This document shows positions 31,133 through 40,945 of a stretch of DNA of 64,000 bases, in pieces. The notes beneath the pieces were generated by a model. That model worked only from the letters and a program-made list of their open reading frames with translations. It had not been told where the DNA came from and did not search any database. The translations under genes were made by a program, and so were the position numbers. The stretch spans positions 248,001 through 312,000 of the forward strand of contig JAAKBF010000053.1 of NCBI GenBank assembly GCA_012656075.1, read 5' to 3'. How positions within the stretch are numbered: the stretch's first letter is position 1; every line of letters begins with the position of its first letter. This stretch comes from Phytophthora hibernalis. Taxonomy: Eukaryota > Oomycota > Peronosporomycetes > Peronosporales > Peronosporaceae.

Positions 31133-31668
31133 GTGTCCTCTCCCTCTCAATCTCTTGATGACGACCCATTATTCAATTCTTGGGCGCACCGGCAGAAGCT
31201 GTCTCCGAACGAGTCAGTCTCGACTATAATAAGTTGCAGCACCTCCACATCCAACTTTACGATCGCGATGGACCAGACAAGTGAACTCGCCAGAGCTACT
31301 CAACGTGCACCCTCGGCCATCCTGACATCGACATTCAACTGGTGCGGCTTGAAAACGGACCTGCAGATTCGCTGATTGCCATCACTCGAGGACGGCATAC
31401 TATCACCGACGCCACCCTGCGTTTCGCATTTCCGCATCTTGTTGAAAACAGGGATCAGAGTGGCCTTGCCTGCAGGCTTTTGGGTCGAAGTCTCGTCATG
31501 AATGGATGCTCGAACGTAATCTGGGACAGTGAAGCTGGGCGGGTGGTGAGCATCCAGTACACAGCCGACATATTGACTCCCATGCTCCAGTTGCTGGGAA
31601 ACTTGGAAGATGTGTCCCGCGTGTTTAGCAACGCAAGACTTAACCCCGAAAGCAGATTTGATTTGTGA
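31133..31668 (+). pseudogene. bZIP-family copy 5 lacking the DNA-binding region
   Basis: The frame 31342-31668 encodes the conserved C-terminal domain (MRLENGPADSLIAITRG; LRFAFPHLVENRDQ; ILTPMLQLLGNLEDVSRVFS) ending in a stop. Upstream frames at 31133-31330 show HPDIDIQLVRLENGP in one frame and no basic region or zipper in any. The copy is therefore 5'-truncated or has lost the DNA-binding part. If expressed it would be a dominant partner-like or inert protein; more likely it is a pseudogene. Confidence 0.55.
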
Positions 31669-32100
31669 TCTCTTGCAGGGGTTGCTAGTTTCAATTTCAA
31701 TTCTACGTCCAAACTCATGTTGAATTCAATTTACTACATGTGTCAGTTCATGACTGTAAGTAGCTTTCTCTGTTGCCGATTCGAACCCACAAACACCAGG
31801 TCGATCATTCCCGAGGCAATAGTCAAGTTATCTCCTATTCACAAAATTATGAATCACAGTCGATGGCTGTATTACCGGTATACAGCCTGTATATAGTCTG
31901 CATACGGCTTACCGAAGAGCGCGACGTCTACCGGTGATCACAGTATTGATATTGTGTAAGCTTACGAAAAATCGTCGCAAGCAAAGTGGCGACGCTTTCT
32001 CACACGTCGCAGCCATCTCTCTGATTGGTCCATCCGCCTTTTATTTCGTCCAATCCGATATTTTTAACTTGGCTTCTCCGTCGAGCATACTCAGATCAAG

Positions 32101-34241
32101 ATGGGTTGGAAAGCCATAGAATCAGAAGAGTACGAGAGCTCGGCGCCCGCCGTGCAGGCGCATTTCCACGCCGTCCGCGCCGAGGACGCGCTCCTCCGCG
32201 ATGATGTGCGTCTTCTCTACAAATGCACTACTTTTCAATGAAATTCACGCCGTATTCGTCTCACTATACTATATTTCCCGCGTGCAGTATGTCCAGGCCG
32301 AGAAGGAGGGCCATTTGGCCAGCGACAAATTCCTGCAGGCGGCGCAGCGGGTCTCAGACAAGCGCACGATCGATGCGCTGATGCTACTGGCTGAAAACTA
32401 CGAGTACAGGGCCAAGGTGGCGCGTGCCAGGAACCCGCGACCGACGGAGACGCAGGCGGAAGCGAAAGAGCCGACGCAGGAGCTCCATAGTGAAGACAAG
32501 AGAGATGAGGACACACAGACGGAGACACTGGACCCCAGAGAGGGCGAGAAGGCGGAGACGCAGTTGAACATGGCAGCGGCTGAGATGGAGGAGCTCTGGA
32601 GGAGGCTCAACGAGATCGGACTGTCGAGTCCCGGCTCGGCCGACAAGGTGGGGAGCTGAAGGAGAACAGAGGAGAAGAGGGAGAATCTGATGCTTATGGA
32701 GAATGCTGTAGAACTTGCTCATGTCGTCTCGACATTTGTCGTCGTCGCTGGGGGACTCCTTTTGTCTGCTGCCGACGAAGGCGAGGTGAGATTGGGAGGA
32801 AAAGGAGGGTTTTCTTTAGTTGCTGACGGGGTGATTTAATAGGACGTCTATTGGAGTCGTTGCAACGGCAGTGGATGGAGGTTCGACACTTCGGGCGGCG
32901 GTGGCGTCGAGGATGAGGAACCAGCGACAACGGTAGCGTGGTAAATGGGTTTTGAAGGTTGTGGGGTAATTAATGTGTTGTCTGTGTAGATTGATGGAGC
33001 AACAGCTTGGAGGAAGAGCTCCAATGGACCCACGGAGACCTGGAGGAACGCCGACGAACGGGAATGGAGCGACTCCTTATCGGTATCAAGATGGACGGTC
33101 TTCGCTGGGGAACGGAAATGATCCTGCGAGCGGACAAGGAGATCTTGATGGCTTGCAGGAATCTGTTGCGCATCAGAAGAAGGAGATTGTTCGTCTGCTG
33201 AATACGGTGAAGACACTCAGTAGCGAGAATACCAAACTTGTGAAGGTACGTCTAGCGCTGCATTTCCTGTGACTTATTGTGGGATTATTGTTTGATCCCG
33301 TGTGATACTTGGTGGCCATTAGAAATGTGAAGCATTGACGAATGTACAAGCTGAGAACCGCGAGATTCGCGAATCTATGGATCACTTTAAGAAGGACTAC
33401 AACCAAAAGGTACATTGCGGTCGGAATTTTATATCATACTGCATGGTCGGCTCGCTAATGCGAATTGATGCTACGCCTTTTTCAGCTTGTCATGATAAAG
33501 AAGGCTCTTGAAGAGTGGCGACGCCAGCGGAATAGCGGGCTACAAACGATATCATCACCCAGTAATGCGGGAGGGTATGTATTCTCTATATTCAGGCTCG
33601 GGCACCTCCTTCGCCGAGCTGATCATGTATGTTGTTTGCACCAGGAGTAATTCTACGTTGGAAAGCAAGCTCAAAATGCAAGAGGAGCAGATTGCCAAAC
33701 TGACGGAAGAAGCTAGGATCAAGGTGCGCCATCATAGAACCATGTGCATTATTTATGATTGAGCCTGACCACTGTGGACATCGTGGAACAGGACGATCGG
33801 ATCGCAAAGTACGACAAATGGTACAAGACGTTGAAAGCAGGTGCGAAGGCAAAACAGCTTAGCCAAAGCCAGAATAGAGATGGATCCAGTAGCTTTAGCA
33901 GCTCAAGCAGCTTTGTGCAGAATGGCGGCGGTGGTCTTGGCGGACCCAGCAACTCGTTCGCGAGCAGCAGCAGCTTTCACGACTACAGTCCAGGATCGGG
34001 AGAGTCCCCAGATAGCAGCAGCTCAAGTACCCACGGCAGTTTAGTCGTCCACCGGCTCACCCGAACCGCCGAGCATTGTGAGTTTGAGCTGGCAAGCAAA
34101 CATGGGCACCGTACAATGAATGACAACCAACACACATCAATCGTTGAAACAGTTCATTGTTTTAGTAAAGCTGATCGGCATCCGAGCACACCACACACCC
34201 AAGCTACGACTTCAACGTCCCCGAAGAAGCGAAAAGATTAG
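32101..34241 (+). CDS. MIT-like plus coiled-coil protein, NRBF2/Atg38-like (multi-exon, model approximate)
   Basis: The first exon starts at ATG 32101 and ends 32205; an 82-bp intron (32206-32287, GTGCGT...GTGCAG) leads in frame into YVQAEKEGHLASDKFLQAAQ. The first ~85 residues (HFHAVRAEDALLRDD to NYEYRAKVARA) look like an MIT-type three-helix domain as in NRBF2. A Glu/Thr-rich linker follows. Further exons read MSSRHLSSSLGDSFCLLP (about 32720), a Gly-rich stretch, coiled coil (KKEIVRLLNTVKTL; ENREIRESMDHFKKDY; KMQEEQIAKLTEEARIK) and a Ser-rich C-terminus (33900-34050). Introns near 32656, 32778-32990, 33246-33322, 33409-33485 and 33724-33791 are inferred. NRBF2/Atg38 acts in the autophagy PI3-kinase complex; here that role is inference. 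The start and stop are reasonably supported, the middle less so. Confidence 0.55.
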
Positions 34242-34526
34242 CTACCCATCGCGCACCTAAGAGCTGCCGAGATGACGTCCGCCTCGCTCGTCTCCGAACC
34301 AAGCAGCGGGGAAGGTCCTCTCACCTCGGCCGCTCAACTTTTGCTGATGATCCTAACCAAATTCTACTATTGATTCAGCAAAGAGTACCTGACAGTACTC
34401 CTTGAACGGGAACAAACATACCCTGTTGGGAAGCCCGTCCTCTCCTCTCCTTCGGTTGTCATTGTTGTGTTGGCTTGTTGTTGCTTGCTCTGCTGCATTA
34501 TAGCGAGCACTCACGAGATGACTCGC

Positions 34527-35947
34527 TTAAAAGCCGAAGAGGCCGCTGAGCGGCATCTCCGCCTGCTCTCGTGCAAATGTCTCGAAGTACTGGTAGATGA
34601 TGGTCACAGCCAGCAGGATACCGGTGCCCGAGCCAATGGCGCCAAGCAGGTCAGCCACCATGGAGAGCGCGCCAATGCACATGCCACCGAAGGCAGCGGC
34701 CGTGGGGATGTAGCGGTTGAGCACGTGCACGATTGACGAGTCACGGTGGCCCTTCATCACCATCTGCTGGTCACGGAGCTGCTTGGCCACATCACGCGCC
34801 GACGAGCCGAGATCTCGATCCACGTCTTAGAGAAGAGCGCGCACGATCCCAGGATGAAGATGACGTAGATGACAAAGCGGATCGGGTCGTACATGATCTG
34901 CGCCAAGTTGCTGGGGGCCGACATGTAGTACGCGGCACCGCCCACGGGTACCGTCTGGCCGGCGCTGCCCTCCACGTCCTGCCACACGCCGAGGAGGCGC
35001 ACGAGGATTGCCGCTGAACTTCTTGTACAGCAGCTGCGAGATGAAGTAAAGGTTGGACACCAGCGCCGTCTGCAGGATGATGGGCATGTTGGACGTGTAG
35101 AATAGCTTGATGGGGTACGTTCCCTGCTGGCCGCGCAGCTTCTGGTACTTGACGGGGAGGTCCACGCGGAAGCCCTGGAAGTAGATGACGACCACGAAGA
35201 CGAACATGGTGGCCAGCAAGTTGGTCACATTGGGCAGGTTCTGGCGGTAGAAGGCCTCCTTGAGTGCGCGCAGCTTGTCCGAGCGAGTGATGAGCAGGTG
35301 GAAGAGAGCGATGATGGCGCCCTCGAACTCCGTGCCGCGACCCGTGTTGATGGTCGTGGGGGAGAAGGCCTTCCACACAATGTTCTCGCAGATGTTGGTG
35401 GCGATGAAGAGCGAGATGCCCGAGCCGAGGCCGTAACCCTTCTGTAGCATCTCATCCAGGATAATGACGAGCACTCCGGCGCACAGCAGCTGCACGATGA
35501 TGAGGATGGCGTTGAACGCGCCAATGTCCGATATGTTGCCGTACATGCCCGAGACCACGTAGGCCACGGCCTCACCCAGCGTGATGAGGATGCCGAAGAG
35601 CTTCTGTGCGCCGCTGAACAGCGCACGGTCCTCCTTGAGCGACTGGTCCACCTCGATCATCTTGGAGCCGGCCAGCAGCTGCATGACGAGGCCCGAGGTC
35701 ACGATAGGGCTGATGCCCAGCTCCATGAGCGTGCCGCGGTTGGAGGCTAGAATCACGCGCATCCAGTAGAGCGGGTCGGACGACTTGGACGTCTGGATGC
35801 CGTAGAGCGGGATCTGGCAGCACACGAGGAAGATGAAGAGCGTGATGATCGTCCACAGCACTTTCTCGCGGAACGGGATCTTGCGGTCAGGCTGCGCCAC
35901 CTCGGGCAGCACGCACATGACGGGCCGGATCAGGTGCAGGAAGCGCA
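34527..35947 (-). CDS. SEC61A: Protein transport protein Sec61 alpha subunit
   Basis: From ATG 35947 the frame reads MRFLHLIRPVMCVLPEVAQP, followed by KVLWTIITLFIFLVCCQIP, then the plug and lateral-gate region (RGTLMELGISPIVTSG), LGEAVAYVVSGMYG and GYGLGSGISLFIATNICENI. The remaining helices and the C-terminus (MCIGALSMVADLLGAIGSG; YQYFETFAREQAEM) lie in two other frames (34757-35002 and 34527-34823). This is the pore subunit of the ER protein-translocation channel, normally about 475 residues with 10 membrane helices, which matches. The frame changes near 35003 and 34808 are small indels; the second restores by one G in a GG run. An earlier ATG (36077) would add 43 residues unlike Sec61, so 35947 is preferred. 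As a conserved essential gene it is unlikely to be a pseudogene. Confidence 0.93.
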
Positions 35948-36274
35948 TCTTGATCCTCCTATTCCAACAGAACTCACTGGTCTCTTGATACTCTTTTGGG
36001 GAATGAGCGAGGTGAGGGATCTTTGCCGCACCACAGCGCGACACGTATGACTGCGTACCGTCGTAAAAAGCTGGCAAAATGGGTAATTACGCAAAAGTAC
36101 GCTGAAAACGAATTTGTGAGCATAGACAGGTGGTTAAGAACCTGCGAGAATGCATTCTAGTCACCGCACGAAATTCGCAATCACACGACGAGTGCCGACT
36201 TGATGCCGCTGCAACGAGCCGGGCGTGGCTCGTGCGATCGCACAGCCAACTGAGCCAACTGCAGTAGCGGCTCC

Positions 36275-39200
36275 CTAAAAGTCGGCGTCGAAGTCGTCGT
36301 CGTCCTCTTCGCGTGCGGCCTGATTCGCTGCCATTTTGCCTGTTGGGGACCTCTTTGCAGCTTGGTACGTTGACCTGCCCAGAGCGGACGACCCAGAAGC
36401 GAAAGAGGACTTGGTGCCGATGAGATTCTGTAGATCCACCTCCTCCTCCTCCTCGAACTCTGAGTAGTCGTTCATCTTGCCGCCACGCATCAACTGTTCG
36501 GAACATTTTGACGATGTATGAGGTGGAGGGAATTATTGCAGACAGATATGGCAAGCGCACCTTTTGGGAGAGCTTCATGGGACCCGAGCTCATGGAGGCC
36601 AACACGTCGGAAGATCCGCTTGATCTGTCCTTGAAGCTACTAATCACGTGGCAAGATACTGTCAACGATCCATGTGGTTGGACGCAGTATGGTGCAAACC
36701 CTACCTTGACGACGCGATTCCAAACACCTTCTTTGGCTGCTTTGGAGGGCTCTGTCGCTGAAGGAAGGCCGTCTGAAGTAGTGCGTGAGTGCCGATCTTA
36801 CCCTCTGAATCGGCGGGCTTGGTAGGTTCTGGACTTGGTGTTCGTCGTTCCTGCTTTGGTGGGGACGGCGGTGGAGATGCGGTGGCTGTATCTTTTCGTG
36901 GGCTTGGGGTCCTGCCACCACACACTATCACCAGGAATTCACGGAGCTTCGGTGCACAAGGTTAGTTTTGAACGCCCAGGGGTGTGCTGTTGCGCTTGCT
37001 GAATACCTTTCGCTGGGATCTCTGGTTGTCAGGATCGTGCGCGAGGAACGCTGTGACGAACAGATCTACCATAGTCGAGGAGGATACTGCCTTCAGCTGC
37101 ACTAGTTGCTTCATATGACCCGACAGCGTTTTCCACAAGTCTACAGATATACATTGATTTCCCAATCACAGTGCGTTAGAACCCATCCGAACCAACTCCG
37201 AAGGCGTAAGACTCGGACTCACCAAGTTGTTTTTCCTTGTTGCTCTGGTGGAGTTTCCGTAGTTTTTGGTCATTCATGATGCCTTCGAATGCTTTCTGTG
37301 GGAAAAGCACTGTAGAGCGCAATAGCGACCGTTATTTGTGGCTTCCTACTTCTTGATAGTGCTCAGCAAGGGCTTACCTGGCCCAAGGTCCTGTGAAATG
37401 TCTATAATCAATTCAAAACAAATATCGGAGCCGTAGAATGCAATCTGTGCCTTGCGTCCACCCACCGCCATCCTTTCACATAACAAGACAATTTCGTCAG
37501 AGGAGGAGGTAAAGTCGGCAGGCTAACCGATGCACTTACTTCAACAGCTCACGCTTGGAGTCGGTTGATGATCCTGTTTCCACAGACCCTCCCAGAGTAT
37601 CTCCCTCCGTTGCACCCTCTTCTACCCGGCTGATCAAAGCTCCGAGTGCCTTCACACGATCCACTGGCGACAGTTTTTCGGTGATTGATACCGCGTTTTC
37701 CTGCGTGTGGAAAACAAAATCGCGTAAGCATCAAGGGCGTAGCTACTCCAGCGTTGTCGACTGGCTGATTTCCAAAGCGAGTTTACTACAGATTGATGCC
37801 GTACCTCTTTTAAGGTCTCTGGGGGACTTCCACTGTTTTCTGCGGAATTCTCAGCACCAGTGGACTCGCGTTTCACGGTTGTATCGTTGGCGCTTGTCTT
37901 GTTGGATATTTCTGCAACTGGTTGAACGTTGCTGGTAGACAAGTCGAAGTCATCACTTTGCATGCTGGTTAGCAGCATGTCTTCTTCAGTCATTTGTGCA
38001 TTAGTTGGCATCAACACTGGAGGTGAAATAGGCTCCAGCAAGTCAAAGCTGTAAGGAGTCACAGCTTCAGGGACTTCTCCTGGAACTATCTCGCTGATAT
38101 TTTCCTCGTGATCGCGAACGGAGGCATCATCCGACGTATGTGAAGCCGGGATGGAAGGACTCTCATCTATCGAGCCGAAGGTAGCATCATGGAACGATTC
38201 AATCTTGCTCGTGATCTCGCGTCTTGGATCCTGATCAAGTTTTCCGTCATTTCCAGGGTAATTTTTCATTGATACAGTCGGAACCTCTTCAAAGGTGCAG
38301 AACGCTTGGTATCAACCTTTTCAATACTATGCCTTTTCGCCTCGAGTGAGTCTTCCGAGCCAAAGTCACTTAGCGTGCTGACGTTGTTAAATGCTCCGCC
38401 AGGTTGTCTTGGGGTGTTCACCTTTTCTACGTTAAGTAAAACGGTGTCGCTCTCGTCCACTGTCAAAGCTTCGTCGTTTGAAATTGCTTCATCCGATTCT
38501 GTCTTTCCACGAACTTCAATTTGCGATTGTTGCACCGACGTCCCACCGAGAAACTCAGTTTTCTCTTCATGTATGCTTCGACTTGACACAAAAATCGCTT
38601 TGGGCTCTGATGCGCTGGTTGTAGGCTTGTTTTCAAGAAGAATATCTTCGATTACAGGCTCTGGAACAACAACATCAACATGGTACTCCTCATCGGCATC
38701 CACCCGGGTGTCCGATGTATTGCTGAGCGGGGTCTTGATTGAAACAGCAGACGTGCTTGCTACGCGATTTTGTTCAATCTTAGCTGGTGGAGTCCTCGAA
38801 AGAAGATCTGGTGGACTTTTGCTTCCAGTAGAGTCGGTGGTTGGAGTGGCGGATATCGAGCTACGAATACCTGTAACACGGTCTTCGGTGCCAGTGCGAC
38901 GAACACTCACAGCATTTGGCAACGTCTGACTCAATTCATGCAATGGAACCTGCTCGTTGGCTTCCGGAATGGGATAAAGCTTTCCAGTCACTAATGTTGG
39001 CAATAGTTCAAGTGTACCGTTCGGTTCCCTGGTTATTTCTCCACGGCTTTTGTTTTCAACAAATACCTGTTTAATCATCTCTGAATGGTGCGCTGGCTGT
39101 GAGAATGTCACCCCAGAGGTCATATTCCCCGAATAAACGAGCTGATCGTGTTGCACTAATGGAGCTTGGGCGATAACGTTAGTGGCGCTTTGCTCGAAAG

Positions 39201-40605
39201 AGATGTAGTCGTTCCTGGTACCTTCGATTGTTGGTGTTTTGTACCTTTCGGTTTCAGTGGGGTCGAAAAACTCACGTCTTTCGTCAAACCTGCGTGGAAT
39301 TTCATCACCATAGCCATCTTCGAAAGTTTCTTCGGGACGATATGTTTGACTTAGGTGTCGTTGGCTTGCATCAGGGTAGTGAGACCGGGAAGATATGTTC
39401 ATTCGTGCAGGTATCTCGACTCGGATCTGGCGCGCTGGTTTCTCTTCATCTTCGTACAGCTGGTCCTCCTCGAATGCAAGCGAGCTGGACAGTTCCAAAA
39501 GATTAGAATATGTGGTAGTGCGGCTTCATAGCAGTGAGAGTGGTGAAATGCAAACCTGCTGCCTTCTTGTAGAGCACGCAGCGTGTTTCGCGGCGAAAAC
39601 GTCTCGGATAGTTTTTCTGTACCATTCAACACAGTTAATGCGCATGATTCCTCCCTCACCAGATAGTTGTACAGGTCTACCTGCTAGCTCCTCATCCAGT
39701 TCAGGCATCACCTCCAAGTGCTTTTCCGCTTGCTGTTGAAGATAGGTTCTCGCTTCCAGCGCCACCTCGCGGATGCTTTGATCGACCTCCTTGGCTACAA
39801 TATCAAGACCCTCATCAGCCAGATAGCATTTCCCCAGCACCAACTCGTACCTTGATTAGTATTCTGCGTGCGCAAGAGTTCTCTCTCGTACAGTTCGTTC
39901 TGCTCCAAGCTCTCAGCCATCTCCACTTCATGCCGCTGTGGAAAATCCACGTTAGCCTCATAAACACAGATACAGTTCACCCAACTCACTGTCTTCCGAA
40001 TCAAATCATCCAGCGTCTGTTCCTTCTCAAAGCTCTGCCAATTCATACAAAAACACTCACATCAACGACCCAGTCACAGCCAGATACAGTAGCGCCTCGC
40101 ACCTTCTTGGCCAGATACCTCCGTCTCTCCACCGCCCTCTTCTTATCCTCGAGCTCCTTCAGCTTCTGCACTCTCTGACGCTGCTGCTGCTCCTGCCACG
40201 CAGGAAAACCTGCTCCACGCGGCGGTTGTACCGTGCCTTCTCCTGTGCCAGTAGCGCGCCGCTGCTCGACTGATCGCCCTGTAGTCGGCTCCACGCGTCG
40301 TGCACCTGCCGCTGCGTCTCGTGCAGCGAGCGCACGAACTCGTCGTTGCGCTTCTTGGCTGATATCGCGGCGCTACGCTGCGCCTTCCACTTGTGCTTGT
40401 AGCTTTGCAGCGCCACGGCGCTGAACTCGGCCGCCGTCGCCTCCCGCAGCGCCACGCGCTTCTCCACCGCCTGCCGCTGCGCCGTCCTGCAGCAATAAAA
40501 CCAAGTCAGCAACATGCACCGCACACTGTACTACACAATAGACATGTACAGCTCCTCCCGTCGACGCTGCAACACCTCCATGCGCGCCACGTACTCCGCC
40601 GACAT
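36275..40605 (-). CDS. Long coiled-coil protein, possibly kizuna-like centrosomal protein (multi-exon, model approximate)
   Basis: The start ATG (40605, MSAEYVARMEVLQRRREEL) is joined in frame to the rest by a 63-bp intron at 40487-40549 (GTACAT...CTGCAG). The N-terminus is Arg/Gln/Glu-rich coiled coil (RVALREATAAEFSAVAL; KKRNDEFVRSLHETQRQV; QKLKELEDKKRAVERRRY). Exons follow at about 39800-40046 and 39540-39843 (LEARTYLQQQAEKHLEV). Two long exons, 38266-39498 and 37652-38269, are Ser/Thr/Glu-rich and probably disordered. Exons KAQIAFYGSDICFELIID (37390-37470) and KQLVQLKAVSSSTMVDLF (37000-37140) follow, then SPPPSPPKQERRTPSPEP. A last acidic exon ends DDDDFDADF (36275-36490). The plan (short N-terminal coiled coil, long disordered middle, acidic tail) and general content recall kizuna, a spindle-pole protein, but this is a weak guess. 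One base is missing near 40203 (CCC read as CC). Confidence 0.5.
36508..36825 (+). CDS. Small plus-strand open frame antisense to the coiled-coil gene
   Basis: The 105-codon frame reads MTMYEVEGIIADRYGKRTFW and LMEANTSEDPLDLSLKLLIT. Codon use in the first ~50 codons looks coding, and nothing similar is recognised. It lies opposite the inferred penultimate intron and the SPPPSPP exon of the minus gene, so one of the two readings must be wrong or they overlap. It may be an artefact. Confidence 0.25.
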   Translation: MTMYEVEGIIADRYGKRTFWESFMGPELMEANTSEDPLDLSLKLLITWQDTVNDPCGWTQYGANPTLTTRFQTPSLAALEGSVAEGRPSEVVRECRSYPLNRRAW

Positions 40606-40945
40606 GCTCGCGTCTTCTCGGAGATTCGACTTCAACCATGTGACCATCACTCTGGTGTGGCTTTGTAAATACAATGAATGATGAGGCTATTAGGGAAATA
40701 TTGGAACAATTAGTGACTATATTGCGTAATAACTGGAGCAATACCGTCTGTGAAGCGAATGACCATCACTCTGGTTTTGTAAATTCAACGGACATATTGT
40801 CGACAAAACAAATATTTGAAACCTTCATGTCTATATTGCCAAATAACCAGAACTATTTAGTGTGTGAAGCGAATTTCCGCCTGAGTTTCAAAATTGCGCG
40901 CGCACTCGTTGCGAAAGACCAGAGGATTCCGCATAGGCCGAAGCC
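40606..40945. promoter_or_regulatory. Shared promoter region between the coiled-coil gene and SMC2
   Basis: The two genes start divergently at 40605 (minus) and 40946 (plus), 340 bases apart. The core of the gap is a diverged tandem duplication described separately. No TATA box is evident. This suggests joint or coordinate regulation, which would fit two genes used in mitosis if the minus gene is centrosomal (inference). Confidence 0.5.
40642..40874. repeat. Diverged ~116-bp tandem duplication in the divergent promoter
   Basis: Copy 1 is 40642-40760 and copy 2 is 40761-40874. Both begin GACCATCACTCTGGT and end TGTGAAGCGAAT, with matching internal words (TTTGTAAAT, CTATATTGC, AATAACC/AACTGG). 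Identity is moderate in the middle, so the duplication is not recent. Confidence 0.85.

Noticed and set aside
31740..31830. Possible tRNA because of a GATTCGAACC B-box-like word
   Set aside because: Neither strand can form a proper T stem or an acceptor stem around it.
35948..36077. Longer Sec61 alpha start at 36077
   Set aside because: The extra 43 residues do not resemble any Sec61 N-terminus, whereas MRFLHLIRP fits well; the extra part looks like 5' leader or intron.
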